Shown: positions 1 through 11,770 of the stretch, one piece after another
Layout: every line of letters begins with the position of its first letter
How positions within the stretch are numbered: the first letter of the stretch is position 1
Assembly (NCBI GenBank): GCA_034359265.1
Contig: CP136896.1
Location: 10,695,501-10,759,500, forward strand
Length of the DNA: 64,000 nt
Reading direction: 5' to 3'
Source of the DNA: Canna indica
Lineage: Eukaryota; Streptophyta; Magnoliopsida; Zingiberales; Cannaceae
Notes under the pieces: generated by a model
Databases searched by the model: none
What the model was told of the DNA's origin: nothing
What the model saw: only the letters and a program-made list of their open reading frames with translations
Position numbers and translations under genes: made by a program

Positions 1-628
1 CAAGCGGCAGACCATGGAGACAGATCCATACCGGGGCGGTAGAGATTCTCTCAAGCCATGGTCTGAAGAAAAGTCTCCAGGGGATCAAGCGAATGATGTC
101 CCCATGGAGGGACCAAGGACCACCGGCAAGAACATTCGAAATCGAGGCAAGATCTTTAATGCGGAAAACGAAAAAACCTTCTTCAAGATCTAGAACGGAA
201 AGGAAACCGGAAGAAGACCATAATCTTTCAGACCAACGATGAACAGAGAGAAGGGTAGGAGTCTTACCTAAAAACTTACCTATTAGGCTAGATTCCCATG
301 GTTGAGTCCATGCCTGAAGTTGAGCTTCGGAGAAGATGACTCGGCCGGAAGATTATTGTTGGATTCGGTGGAGGGGAACCGGAATATACGACGAGGATGA
401 CGATTTCTCCGAACTTGAAGGGTTAGAATTTTCTCCCTTAAGGATTTGAGCCCATGAAATGGTGGAAGGTAGACGAGATCCGGATACCGGAGAGGAGAAA
501 GCATGCCAGGAGGATAGGGGGGGAGGAGAGGGGCGGCTCCGATCGGGAGGATCGAACGGGGGAGGAGAGGGCGGCGTTAGGGTTTTGGAAGAGGGCGAAA
601 AATCACCCTTCGCCCTAACGCTACTCAT
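1..628 (-). mobile_element. LINE ORF1 (DUF4283-type nucleic-acid-binding protein), one nonsense codon, cut by window edge
   Basis: Read on the minus strand from an ATG at 628, a Pro/Ser-rich N-terminus (about 90 codons) is followed by a TAA at 355-353. The same frame then stays open to base 1. After the stop come GRVIFSEAQ, WESSLIGKF, LDLEEGFFVFRIKDL, GGPWSLHG and PVWICLHGLPL, the layout of the DUF4283 domain in plant L1-type LINE ORF1 and related gag-like proteins. The family binds the element RNA before target-primed reverse transcription. The rest of the element, including its ORF2, would lie to the left of the window, so this is not the partner of the ORF2 relict at 2-4.3 kb. Only one in-frame stop in about 200 codons suggests a fairly young copy. 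Confidence is high for the family and moderate for the start codon. Confidence 0.75.
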
Positions 629-1690
629 ATTTTTTCAATTACTCTTTTTATAGCATGAGTTGATACATGATTCGTTTAGTTAAAATGAAATTTTAAGTAG
701 TTTTTTTATTGATACCATTGTTTGGCTTGAGGTGCTAAGTAGGAATGCACAACTAACTATGGTTGGTACAAGTGGTTCGGCACTTGTTTCCATTAAACAA
801 TATCTCATGTTCGAGTCTTGCAAATAAAAATATTATCGTTGGGAGAGTTTTACCCCCTTAGTAGGTCTACCAAAAAAAAGCTCATATCGAATTATGGATT
901 CACTATTAACTTAGCGGTTACACCTCCGATTATGTTGTCAATAAGCTTAGGTTTGATCCTCGATTATAACGTTTTATGCATCTTTTCATGTCTTTGTATG
1001 TCTTGTAAAATATGTCGTGTGTGTATAATTCTCATGTCTTTGTACGTTTTATAATGACTATGTTATAAAACATGTGGAAGCTTTAAGAAAAAAAAAGAAT
1101 TGTGCACATTTATTTTAATTGATTCCATTATATCTCGGTGTGGAAATCTGTGTAGCGCAGCGTGCATTTTGTGTGCATTGTGAGGTACATATATATCCCT
1201 TAAATGTACTCGAAAATAATTGGTTATTCGTTTGTGATTTTAATAACTTAACAAAATATTATGTAATTTTTTCTTGTTAAAATCAAAATCGACTTTTCAT
1301 TAGATGCTTCCTTATAATTAGGATTTAATTTGTTTGAAATGCATTTTCGGTTGAGAACTAATTGTTTTTCTTATTTAACTTTTTTTCCAAAGATAGCTAA
1401 TATTTTATTTCTAGAATGAAGGATACACATAATCCAAATGGATGAAAATAATCAATCCAACATCACTTCCCAAAGGATGGAGACATAAAAATAAGATTAC
1501 ATTGAGTTGTTCCACATTTCATAAGCGAGTGGAATATGAAATCATTCCTACGTTTCTAAATACTCCATAGAATCCATCCAAATAGTTCCAATGAGTGTGA
1601 ATTAGACGAACAAAAATTTGTTGCTACTTTCCAAATATCAGTTGGGGTTCCTACGGAGTTCACCTGTATCTATTTAAAAGGTGAGCTCCA
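629..1690. other. AT-rich stretch, no gene recognised
   Basis: I see no coding signal, terminal repeat or RNA gene here. A 78-codon plus-strand frame at 818-1054 has no recognisable motif and looks accidental. The part nearest the LINE ORF1 may be its 5' leader. Confidence 0.4.
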
Positions 1691-1979
1691 CCATATCTGT
1701 CGTGCAAAATAGCAATTGAAGAAAAGATGCGAAGAAGTTTTGGGGGAGTTCATGCATCTCGGACAACAAATATTTTGGATCGGAATACCACTCTTCGATA
1801 ATTTAGTTCTCATTGGAAGCGCATCATGGTTAAATCTCCAGAGGAAAATTTTTTAATTTTGGTGTAGCTTTAAGCCACCAAATGGTATTCCATTCGTTGG
1901 AACTAAGAGTAGTAGATGAGTTGATCATGTTAATCTTGCAGAGCCAACTGATATCTGGAAGCCACTGTATACATGCCAG

Positions 1980-4356
1980 ATTTTGAAAAATGTCAAACTG
2001 CTATATCGCGACCCGAATGTATTCCCATTTCTAGAATTGCATTTGCTATTGAATGAGGAAAACAACTTCGAACTTCAGGTACTTTCCAAGTGTGGGTAAA
2101 TCTATCGAAGAGATCAGAAATCATCTTATGGTTGGGAGAAACATTTTTTGGGCCAAACATAGCAAAATGAGGTTCAAACGGTAGCCAAGTAGTTTCAGAG
2201 ATTGGCATAGTTGAAAGAGAACCTATTTTCCACCGTACACCTTTCTGCTGAAGTTGTATACCTCTCATGATGCTTCGCCAACCCCAAGATGAGTTTGAGC
2301 CAACGGAAGCCTCCAAGAAGTTGGAGAAGGGGAAGTATTTCCCTTGTAAGACTTTAGTGAGTAAGGAGGTAGGATTGGATATGATTCTCCATGCCTGTTT
2401 TGCTAATAAAGCTTGGTTTGCTATTTTACAGTCTTGGAATCCTAGGCCGCCATCTTTCTTGGTTCTACAAAGAGTGTTCTGGTTCACCTAGTTAATTTAC
2501 CTATCTTCTATCTTATTTCACCATCAGAAATTTCTGCAGATTACGTTCATTTCCTCAGCTAATTGGTCAGGTAAACTGAAACAAAACATTGCATACCATG
2601 GGATGACATTAAGAGTGGATTTGATTAGTGTAGCTTTGCTTACTCAGGAGAGAAATTTTAGTTTTCATCCTTCCATTTTTGCTTCACCTTGGACGCAGTA
2701 TTGAAGTTGAACGATGATTGCTTTGATCTATTAACCACTGATGGAATACCCAGATAGCTATCTTGAGAGCCAATATGGCAGATCTTCATTATGTTTCCAA
2801 TTTGTGATCACAATTTGTGCGGGGTATTTCGAGAGAAAAACAAGAAAGATCTATGATGATTTATCTGAAGACCACTTAGCAAGGTAAAAGATTTGAGCAG
2901 TTCATTAAGTTGTTGTGCATGATTATGTGAAGCTTGGCCGAACAATATAATATCGTCCGCAAAAAATAAAGAAGATACTAGTGGAGAGTGTCTGCCAATT
3001 TTATTACCAGATAACAGTTGGTTTCGTTCAGCTTGTTTGAGCAAAAATGATAGCCCTTCCATGCACAAAACAAACATGAGGGGGATAGAGGATCTCCTTG
3101 TCGAAGACCCCGGCTCTGATGAAAATAATCAAATGATGTACCTCCCGACAAATGGAGAAAGAGGCTGTTGTAACACATTACATGATTATCTCAATGAAGT
3201 AGGGATGAAAACTGAATTTACTCAAGATTAATTTCAGAAAAGACCAATCAACCCGATCATATGCTTTAGTTAAGTCTCGTTTCACAGGAAATTCCTTCGA
3301 TGCTTATCATTGTTTATGTTTCAGGTGATGCATAATTTCATGAGAAAGCAATATATTATCAGAAATTAACCTCCCATTGACAAAAGCACACTGAGTTTGC
3401 GATATGAGCAACGACATGAGCGCATGCAATCTATGGATCATTAATTTTGAAAATATTTTATATAGGCAGTTGTACAAACTAATTGGGCGTACTTGTTGCA
3501 TATTCTGAATTACTCGTTCTTTGGGGATAAGAAACAAAAGAGTGTGGTTAATTCCCCTCGGTAGTTTTCGTGTGGAGAAGAAAGGATTTCACAACTTCAT
3601 AATATCTTCTCCAACCACGTCCCAATAATGTTGAAAAAAAAGTGCCAGTGAAACCATCCTCTTCCGGTGCACTATTGCCATTTATGGAGAAAGCAGCTTT
3701 CTTGACCTCATCCATTGTAATCGGCCTAAGTAATCATCGGTTTATCCTATTTGATACCTTCTGTGGGAATTCATCAAGCAGATGTTCCATGGTATTACTA
3801 GATTGTTTTGAGAATAACTCTTTGAAGAAAGCCGTTGCCATATGAGCCACATTCTGAGGTCCTTCTTGCCATTTACCATTCTGATCCTTAATATATTGAA
3901 TTTGATTTCTGTTCCGATTATTCTTAACAACAACATGGAATATTTTTGTGTTTCTGTCTCTTTCCTGTATCTATTTCACCCTAGATTTTTGTCTCCAAAA
4001 AATTTCCTCTCGTTTAACCTCCCTCGATAATTGTGATTCAAGTTAACGAAGGCGTGAATAATCAACTTGGGTTGGAGTCGACTAAGCTTCTTTAATTTGC
4101 TGATGTAGTTGTCTGATAAGTGATCCATAGTTTAGTTGTCTTGATATTTTCCATTCTATAATAGCCCAGCGCAACTTCTTCAACTTCGTTACAACTTGAT
4201 ATTGTTTTGTTCGAGTCATATGAGTTTGTCAAACAGAAGTTACAAGTCAGTGCATTTCCTCCTCATCAACCCACCGTTTGTCAAACTTAAATGATTTATT
4301 GGGTTTTATAGGTGAGGAGGACATAAGGAGAATGGGTATATGGTCACTCCCAACCA
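1980..4356 (-). mobile_element. LINE (L1-type) ORF2 relict: endonuclease tail, reverse transcriptase, C-terminal region
   Basis: Read on the minus strand from 4356 downward, the order is that of a plant L1 ORF2. The end of the endonuclease (VVGSDHIPILL) lies at about 4.33-4.36 kb. Reverse transcriptase blocks follow: RPISLYNCLYKIFSKL and CAFVNGRLISDNILLSHE at 3.54-3.36 kb, GLRQGDPLSP near 3.09 kb, and the catalytic FFADDIILFG box near 2.96 kb. The post-RT region GGLGFQDCKIANQALLAKQ at 2.45 kb runs on to about 1.99 kb. The blocks sit in different frames and are separated by stops, so the copy is dead. The endonuclease is cut at 4356/4357 exactly where the Ty3-type LTR begins, so the LTR probably landed in this LINE. 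The 3' end is not clear; 1690-1980 may be its untranslated tail. Confidence 0.85.
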
Positions 4357-6060
4357 CTGTCATGCCCCATAAATCAGGTTGCGTGACCGGCCAGAGTGCG
4401 GACTAACACTCCGAAGCCTATCATACTATACACAACCAATCTTAAGAAGAATATATTTTCATGTGTCATACCAACTCAAAATGACATCAAATCATACCAA
4501 ATTATCAAATGTCAATCCAGATAATTAAGACAATAACATAAAGAAACAAATCCAAAGGAAATGACATAATGTAAAAGTTCAACATGTTCAAGGACTAAAC
4601 ACTGGACTCATACTACGACTCGACTACATCATCTAGTTTCATGAAACTCACCATCAAAGCCTGCCGCCACCAGCCGCGCCATACCTCAATAATCGGGATC
4701 TGCAAAACAACACAAGTGAGCGGTGAGTTCATTGAACTCAGTGAGTGGCTATTTCAACCACTACCAAGCCAAACCACATGAAAATGCAATAATGTATATC
4801 AATAAGACATCAATAAGCCAATATAAGGAATGTGAGGATCTTTAGTACATCTCTCGTGCACGTCGCACACCCTCCGACCTAACTCGGACAAAATAGGAAA
4901 TCCTCATAACTCAAAACCAGATGAAATCCATATAGGGCAGGTTATCGTGCATCGAAATTTCAGCATCCCGCCGAAAATTTCAGCACGTCGCACCTCTACG
5001 GCATCAACCATTTCGCACTCAAAAACTTTATCCAACCACCCGAAAATTTCCGGACATTCAAGCATAGTTCCATAGCTACCCAAAGACAACAATGTTCAGC
5101 ACAAACAGTAATAGAAAATACAGGTTTCCTACCTCATCAACCCCTTGCTGAATATTTCAGCTTAAGGCTGAAATTACAGCCTTACGAAGGGTAAAATTCA
5201 TGCACTTTGTTTTTATAAGATTTAGGGTCATTCTAGGGTATATGACAACCTAATGACAATGATAAACATGGAACTAGGTTGAATGATAGCCACACGTAAA
5301 GGATAATTTCAACATATAATATTATGAAATTTCAGCATATAACTACATGTAATTTCAACATATAACTACATGTAATTTCAGCATACTAAATCATGAAATT
5401 TCAATCTATGTAATTTTAGCATACTACATCATGAAATTTCAGCATGATCTAAAGATTAATTTCACCATACAATCTCTATAAAATTTCAGCCTAGAGCTAG
5501 CCTATAGATTTCAGCATACCATTTCTATATATTTCAACATACAATCTCTATAGATTTCGGTGTAGATAATTCCCACATGAATCACTCTAGAGCTACCCTA
5601 CAACTTAAGGGTTATTCGGCCCACCCTTAAACAAGAAATTTCATATTTTTAAATAGGGTTTTAGCATGCCTTTTATCAAGTAAAAAATCGAAATCAATTC
5701 AATAAAAATTCTCTAACCAAATGCATCCACTTCACCTTGTCTCAAATACAAGGGTCGGCCAATCCTAAGGCACAAGGGCATGCCCTAGGGCTGCCGCCCA
5801 TACTCTACCTCAAAAATATCTCAATTTAAACTGATACGATCAAGTAAGGATAAGAGGGAGCGATATATGGTACAATACGAGGAAGGGAGTCATGTGAACG
5901 TTAGGGAGGCTATGGATATAGGCTGGCCTACTGGCATAGCCTGGCGCAGACGAGGTCCTGATCTGCACCTTGATACGATTACCTCAAAAAAGATTCGATA
6001 GGGGCTCAAACAGCTTTTTCAGTCTTATATCGATGAACTTTTTGCATTGAAATCGGTGGA
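4357..6060 (-). mobile_element. Ty3/Gypsy-type LTR copy A (partial), minus orientation
   Basis: The plus strand starts TGTCATGCCCC and continues GTGACCGGCCAG. Read on the minus strand this is an LTR ending CTGGCCGGTCAC...GGGGCATGACA. The solo LTR at 9856-10961 has a matching end (CTGGCCGGTCAC...GGGGTGACA). A second diverged copy at 7.2-9.48 kb shares CTGCAAAACAAC-like and GAACTCAGTGAGTGGCT blocks and a zone of repeated TTTCAGCATA-like motifs (here about 4.95-5.57 kb). The other LTR end was not found, so the right limit is approximate. Whether this is a solo LTR or the edge of a larger element cannot be settled. No coding sequence is present. Confidence 0.6.
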
Positions 6061-6109
6061 CCTTTCACATGACTATGAGTATTAAAAACATACTGAACTT
6101 ATCGGTTAA

Positions 6110-6179
6110 CCTAATAATATGTTCAAGCAAATGCATTTACCATGCTAAATCCTAATAATATGTTCAAGTAAATGCATTT
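6110..6179. repeat. 41-bp direct duplication
   Basis: CCTAATAATATGTTCAAG begins at 6110 and again at 6151, with the following AAATGCATTT also repeated. The two copies differ at a C/T just after the shared start. It lies between the truncated LTR copies and may mark a rearrangement joint. Confidence 0.7.
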
Positions 6180-6284
6180 GACTAAGTAATAACCCTACTG
6201 GCAAAGGAGGAGAAGAGTGGCAGTGTCAGGGTAGGTTGATGTAGTGGTGGTGGTGAAGGAGGAGGAGATTGGTGGGAAACAATG

Positions 6285-7110
6285 GCAGCAGAGGAAGAGT
6301 TGGTGAAGATGCAGTAGTGCCAAAACCTCAAGCGAGTTTGGAAGCGATTGGAGAATAAATTGCCGCCTTCTTATTCCAAGGTTTACGATGTAGAGAGGAG
6401 GAGAGATGTCGATGGGGAAGAAGCAACATGAAGTCGACATCAAAAGTGAGTACTTTTTTCCCCTCTCCAAGACATCATATCTCATTTTTTCCGATCTCTG
6501 TTCGCATATTTATTGTTCTCCCATCAGGAGAAGATGAAGAAAAAGAGAATGAAGCGAAGAAGCTGCAAGCAATGCAAGCAAAGATGCCCAAGATGAAGGT
6601 GCTCATTACTAGTATATTGATCTTGTATATTTTTTCTTTATGCTTGTCCAAACTCAAAAGATCTATATTAACAAACGCTAGATGAGCTCTGTCGTCTCAT
6701 CGGCAAAACTAACGGTGACATGCTAATAATTGTCGACGTCGACGTCGGCGTGTGGGGCACCGCCTTTGCTGCCCTTTTGCATGATGCATATAGTTAATTC
6801 CACAACAAGGTGCAGATAAGAATATGGTGGCGGCAAGGGCGGATTGTAGATCGCTCCACTGCGGAGCATATCTCTTCGAGGTGATCAATTCGAGGGATGA
6901 TGTCTTGAGGCGATCAAGCGGTGTGCATATCTGAAGTACGTGGAGTCTCGACTCGGTGATCGCACGTTGTATAAAGATGAGATCTTGAGGGATAGATTCT
7001 ACTTTAACATGATTGACATGCTTGTGTTCCCGCTGAAGGTGGTGACTAATTTGCAGGAGGCAATGTGGGGATGCAAACATCGTCGTGAATGGTTTGCCAT
7101 CGACTAAATT
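6285..7110 (+). pseudogene. Unrecognised host-gene fragment with exon-like blocks
   Basis: Several plus-strand blocks look like exons of an ordinary gene. The first has MAAEEELVKMQ, an in-frame stop, then LKRVWKRLENKLPPSYSK up to a GTGAGT donor near 6448. The second, after CATCAG near 6527, is Lys/Glu-rich. A third near 6685-6790 reads [15 protein letters not shown] and [13 protein letters not shown]. The last, from about 6910, reads [33 protein letters not shown] and [12 protein letters not shown] to a TAA near 7107. I do not recognise the protein. The blocks are flanked by truncated LTR copies on both sides, and stops and frame shifts say it is not functional. It may be a gene piece captured by a transposon or an old gene remnant. 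Minus-strand open frames here are shadows. Confidence 0.4.
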
Positions 7111-7189
7111 ACATAACAAAAATAATGAGGTAAAAGACTCATGATGCATAAGTATATAATCAAAAGTGCAATAACAAACTAAAGTGTTT

Positions 7190-9480
7190 ACAAGTTGAGG
7201 ACAATGACAATACCAAATGCAAAATAGAAAGAAGTCTACGACTAGACTCGTCATGAAATTTGCAATGTGGACTTGCTCTTTCAGTCGTGCCATACCGACA
7301 TTGTCGTACCTCACTGGTCATGATATGCAAAACAACAATAATAAAGTGGTGAGTTTCAAAGGAACTCAGTGAGTGGCTCTATCCGAGCCCTCTCCAAGAT
7401 ACCTCAAGCATATAATTTTAAACAGGCATAAATATTTAAGGAAGTAATGAACCATAACAATATATAAAGGAAACATCCATCAAGCAACTCGTGCGTAGAC
7501 ACACTGTATCCACAGCCTACGTCGGCCCCAACGCATCCAAAATATTACATATAGCAAGCACACGAGTCGGACGCTAGAATATCTATCTAGCGAGCTTCCC
7601 GCCCGGGCCCTCTGAACTACGATGGCCTACTAGTTCTGGTGCCCCCTCTGGTTGGGAATATCCCTCCAACCAATGTCACTCAGGTTTATCGTCAGCGTGG
7701 CTCACTAACTAAATCTATTGACCCAAAATTATACTTATCGAGTCGGGCACTAACTTGACATGCTAGTGCGCTCTCTCAGCCCGGCCATCGCTCATCCATA
7801 AGCACAAACACAATCAACACCATTTTGCAGTACACATAGGTACATTGAAAATATTTCTCGGGTGATTTAAAAATTTTCGCTGACAACCCAGGTACGCGCA
7901 TACGCGCCCCCAAACCGACCCTCTCTTGGGCCCAAATCTCTCAGCCACATATTCTATCACCCAAACAAGAGTTTCACCCAATGCATATTTAGTAAGCTAA
8001 ACATCGAGCCAAAAATCCAAAAGAATCGCAGAAATGAAATCTTATATATCACCAAGAAAAATTCCAGCACAAGATGGTTATTGTGGCTGAAAAATTCAAC
8101 CTTAGGTTTCATCCCTTTAGACCCGATTTCTCCACAATAGTCTAGGAAAAATTTCAGTGTATACTCAATCATTTTCAGCATGTACCCAATTAATTTCAGC
8201 ATGTAATCATATGTATTCCAGCATATACTAAATTAATTTCAACATATAATCATATGTATTTCAGCATATACTAAAACAATTTCAGCATATCACTCTGGGA
8301 AAATTCTGCATATGTGCATACATTTCAGCATATATATGTATATATCATGCTACAAATAATACTTTTCAGCCTTATTTTCATGCTACAAGAACTATAATTT
8401 ACAACATCGTTATCATGCTACAAAGACCATATATTTCAGCATCGATGAATAATGAAAAGAAATTCACAGCAAGTATTTCCTAACTACGAAATTTAACTGA
8501 AGCAAGTTTATGAATCCTAAAGGTAGCCGACCCTAGGAATCCCCTCTCGCTCAAGTAGGTGCAGTCGCATGTCTCCTAAATTTTTATTTTCTGACTCAAA
8601 GTCCTGCTTGACATCATCCATCATTTCCTCCTCCAACCCAAGTACCTAGGTCCTAAAATGTTCCCCTTTGCCTAGTCGGCCTAGGGTTACCCTAGGGCTT
8701 CCCTAATCCAATTCTTCCCAAGGGTGTTTTTCCCCTTCGAAACAATACCGATTCGAGGAGAAGTAATAATACATCAAATTAAGGAGATAAACAAGATATA
8801 TTTCAGCATGGTTCCTCTTCAGCACCCCTACCCAGCCGGCCTCTAAACTATAGGGTGAACCACACTAGTTTTCATCCTCTAGGGCAATACTTCAACTTAA
8901 TCATACTAAGGATCATAAACATCGAGAATTTCATAGAGATAAAGGAGAGAAAATTTCAAATTACCCTACAACAAGGATCGGCCAAAGAAAAAGGGGTATT
9001 CCTAGGTCTAGAAAACAATAACCACTCACCGATAGGAAGGGGATGAAGGGAAGACGATTGGAGTGAGACCTCACGGTTTCGATCTCCAGCAATGGCGAGG
9101 AGAACTCCTGCCAAAAGGTGAAGATGTCACCCCCCTCTTGTTGCCTCGACGTCCGTGGGACTCTACAGGAGTCGGCGTACGATCGTTGGTGGCTAATTTT
9201 TATTTTTATTTTTAAATTCCCAAATTACCCGTCTTCACTTAAGTTCAACTCAAGTCTATCTAGACTCATCCAAATTGGATTCTAGTCGAACCTCGGACTC
9301 GACTCGAGCCCAACTTGAATCCAACATCACAAACAACAAGACTAAAACAATTCTCTTGCGCAATCGGGTCGTACCTTAAGTCGCGTCTTCCGACGATTCG
9401 CTTAGCCCACTCCGATGCGCCTTCGGATCTTCCCGCTAACACACAAAATAAAAATTCAATCAAAATATGCGGTTATCACA
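7190..9480 (-). mobile_element. 3' LTR of the Ty3/Gypsy element (copy B), distal end missing
   Basis: The LTR start is fixed by the junction with the polypurine tract. On the minus strand AAGGTGGGAAGAT is followed at 9480 by TGTGATAACCGCAT, a typical Ty3/Gypsy layout. Reading down, the LTR contains the TTTCAGCATA-like zone (8.15-8.45 kb) and the GAACTCAGTGAGTGGCT block (7.35-7.38 kb) shared with copy A. The GACCGGCCAG...TGACA end seen in copy A and the solo LTR is missing, so the copy is truncated near 7.1-7.2 kb beside the unidentified gene fragment. The left limit is approximate. Confidence 0.65.
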
Positions 9481-9494
9481 ATCTTCCCACCTTA
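9481..9494 (-). promoter_or_regulatory. Polypurine tract of the Ty3/Gypsy element
   Basis: The minus strand reads TAAGGTGGGAAGAT directly before the LTR start TGTGATAACC. This purine-rich run lies 14 bp past the pol stop codon at 9508. In this family it primes plus-strand DNA synthesis. Confidence 0.7.
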
Positions 9495-9507
9495 AGAAAA
9501 ATTTGTC

Positions 9508-9850
9508 CTAGAATTTTAGTGAATATAAGAAACTTACCAAGTCACCAAATAAATAAGGGTACTTTTCCTTCATATCCCGCTCCACTTCCCAAGTGGCCTC
9601 TTGTCCAGGGTGGTGCTCCCACCAGGCCTTCACTAAGGAAATCTCTTTGGACCTCAATTTCCTAATTTGCCGATCAAGAATCTCTATAGTACTCTCCTCG
9701 TACGAGACTATTGCATTAACCTCCACTGCGGTGGGTTCAATCACATGGAACTCATCTCTGATGTACCACTTCAATATGGACACATGGAAGACAGGATGTA
9801 CTTTGTCCAAATTATGAGGCAAGGCCAACTCATACGCCACAATGCTTTTC
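9508..9850 (-). mobile_element. Ty3/Gypsy pol C-terminus (integrase tail with chromodomain-like end)
   Basis: On the minus strand VAYELALPHNLDKVHPVF is followed by HVSILKWYIRDEFHVI, EILDRQIRKLRSKEI, VKAWWEHHPGQEATWE and EKYPYLFGD, then a stop at 9508. This is the conserved end of chromovirus-type Ty3/Gypsy polyproteins, where the chromodomain-like tail directs integration. The frame is continuous for 110 codons. Its upstream integrase part lies at 10967-11770, separated by the inserted solo LTR. The 5' two thirds of the element (gag, protease, RT) are absent. Confidence 0.85.
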
Positions 9851-9855
9851 CGCTT

Positions 9856-10961
9856 TGTAATACCTGAAAATCCTAATTAATATTTTTTTTTTGTTTTAGC
9901 AGGCTAATCCGAGGACGAGCTGAGGCGAGTCGCGAGCTGGCGCGAATTTAAGGGCTCGGTGAGTATTTAATAAATTGCAAGGTCCCTTAGTCTATGTTAT
10001 TTTTTTAAAATAAAATTTAATGATGGGCTCAAGCCAGGGTTGAACCGAGTCTGCGGGTTCAGTCAGGGCTTGGTGTGGGCACGAGTCGAGTCGGGTTAAG
10101 AGTTTAAGTGGGGGGGGGGGTACTTTTGGAAAAGGAAAGAGGGGAAAGACTTATAAACCCCCACCCCCAGCATCGTACGACTCAAGAAGAGCCACACGCA
10201 CACACGCACATCGAGGGGGTGAGAGAGAGGACGACGCGAGGAGGCAGCACCAGAAATTAGTGTTGCTGTCGGAGATCGAAAACCCCTTCATCTCACCTTC
10301 TTCTCTTCAAATTGAGGTGAGTGGTAGAGCCTTTGTTTAGGGTAGGCCTTGGCCAAACCCCCTTGTGTTGTGTTTGCCATGATTCTTGAAATCTCTTGGG
10401 GTTTCTTTGTGGTTTGCCATGTTGATGCATTTCTCGATGTTTTCGATGTTGATTTTTCGGTGTTTGAGGGCAGGCCGAATATAGGCCTATATGTAGGGGA
10501 AGTCATATCGAAATTTTCTTAGAATCACAGGGTGTTTAGATGTAGTTCATGTTATATATTTGTGATATGAGATTTAGGTGGAGGTTCGGTAGAACCACTC
10601 ACTGAGTACCTTTTGGACTCACGTTTATTTTTTTATTTATTTTGCAGAGTCTGACCAGTGAGGTACTGACTAGAGTACATGGCACGGCTGGAGGGGCAAA
10701 CAACACCATTGATCTCGTAACAGACCGAGTTTAGGGAGTCGTAGTCAAGTCATGTTTTTCTTTCATGCAATTGATGTAGTTTGAATCATTGGAGCTTGTA
10801 GCTTCTTTGGACATTTATTTATTTTATATCAGAACTTTCATTTCATTTCATATTGGCTTCCATTATGTCATTATTAACTGCATGGTTGTATGCATGAGGT
10901 AGGCTAGAGAGTATAGACACGTATATCCTGGCCGGTCACGTGACCCTAAATTGGGGTGACA
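9856..10961 (+). mobile_element. Solo LTR with 5-bp target-site duplication, inside a Ty3/Gypsy integrase
   Basis: The element runs from TGTAATACCTG at 9856 to GGGGTGACA at 10961, so it has TG...CA ends. CGCTT flanks both sides (9851-9855 and 10962-10966). With the 1106-bp insert removed, the minus-strand integrase reads across ILKR into the KRKSIVAYELALP tail, so insertion and duplication are directly visible. A TATA-like CTTATAAACC near 10150 fits plus orientation. There is no internal coding region: the LTRs recombined and left one copy. Its distal end resembles LTR copy A, so the families are related. Confidence 0.9.
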
Positions 10962-10966
10962 CGCTT

Positions 10967-11770
10967 TAGGATAGGGAATGACCCAATGAACCTGGGACTC
11001 AGCTTCCCTTTCTTCTCAAATTTGACAACCTCTTTCATAGGGGGCACTTTCAGAAAGACCATCTCCCCCTCAGAAAACTCCACTTATTTGTCTTTTCCAC
11101 CAGCATACATCTTCTGGCGACTCTGAGTTGCCAAGAGCCTCTCCTTAATCAATTTCATCTTTTCCACTACATCTTGAACCAAATCTAAACCCAGCATATG
11201 TGACTCTCTTGCTTCGAACCACCCAACTGGTGATCTACATCTCCGTTCATAAAGAGCCTCAAACAGAGCCATTTCGATACTGCTTTGATAACTATTGTTA
11301 TAAGCAAATTGCACCAAAGGTAAATGCTTCTCCCAACCATCCTCCAAGTCTAGTACACAGGCCCTCAGCATATCTTCCAAGTATCTGAATGGTTCTCTCC
11401 GACTGCCCATCAGTTTAAGGGTGGAAAAGAATACTAAATCTCACTTGAGTACACAGAGTCTCCTGAAAAGACTGCCAAAATTAGGCGGTAATCTGAGTAC
11501 CCTAATTCGAGATAATCATAACAGGGATACCGTGGTACGCCACTATCTAATTCAGGAACAGTCTGGCATTCTACTTGGTGGTAAAGGTCGTCTTGACCGG
11601 TATAAAGTGTGTCGACTTGGTCAATTGATCCACCACGACCCAAATGGAATCATTCCTCTTTCTTGACCTCAACAACCTTGTCATAAAATCCATAGTGATC
11701 TTTTCCCACTTCCATTCTGACACCTCCAGATTTTGAAGTAATCCAACAGGTCTTAGATGTTCGAATTTAC
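10967..11770 (-). mobile_element. Ty3/Gypsy integrase core, degraded
   Basis: Reading the minus strand from about 11770: NLEVSEWKWEKITMDF, then DSIWVVVDQLTKSTHF and IPVKTT near 11.6 kb, a degraded zone, TDGQSERTI near 11.42 kb, then LEDGWEKHLPLVQFAYNNS, RCRSPVGW and VVEKMKLIKERL at 11.37-11.1 kb. These are the catalytic core and C-terminal blocks of a Ty3/Gypsy integrase. A TAA replaces a sense codon at 11084-11086, after which FSEGEMVFLKVPPMKEV and KKGKLSPRFIGS follow. A frameshift lies just before the solo-LTR joint. It is the same element as the pol tail at 9508. Not functional. Confidence 0.85.

Noticed and set aside
1..4356. LINE ORF1 at 1-628 and ORF2 at 1980-4356 as one LINE.
   Set aside because: Both are on the minus strand, but ORF1 lies downstream of ORF2 in that direction, the reverse of LINE order.
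6709..7314. 201-codon minus-strand frame.
   Set aside because: The plus strand has exon-like protein blocks in the same place; the minus frame has no motif and overlaps LTR DNA.
4357..10961. TGTCATGCCCC at 4357 and GGGGTGACA at 10961 looked like the two inverted ends of one 6.6-kb transposon.
   Set aside because: The right part is a complete solo LTR with its own CGCTT duplication (9856-10961). The similarity is that of related LTR families in opposite orientation.
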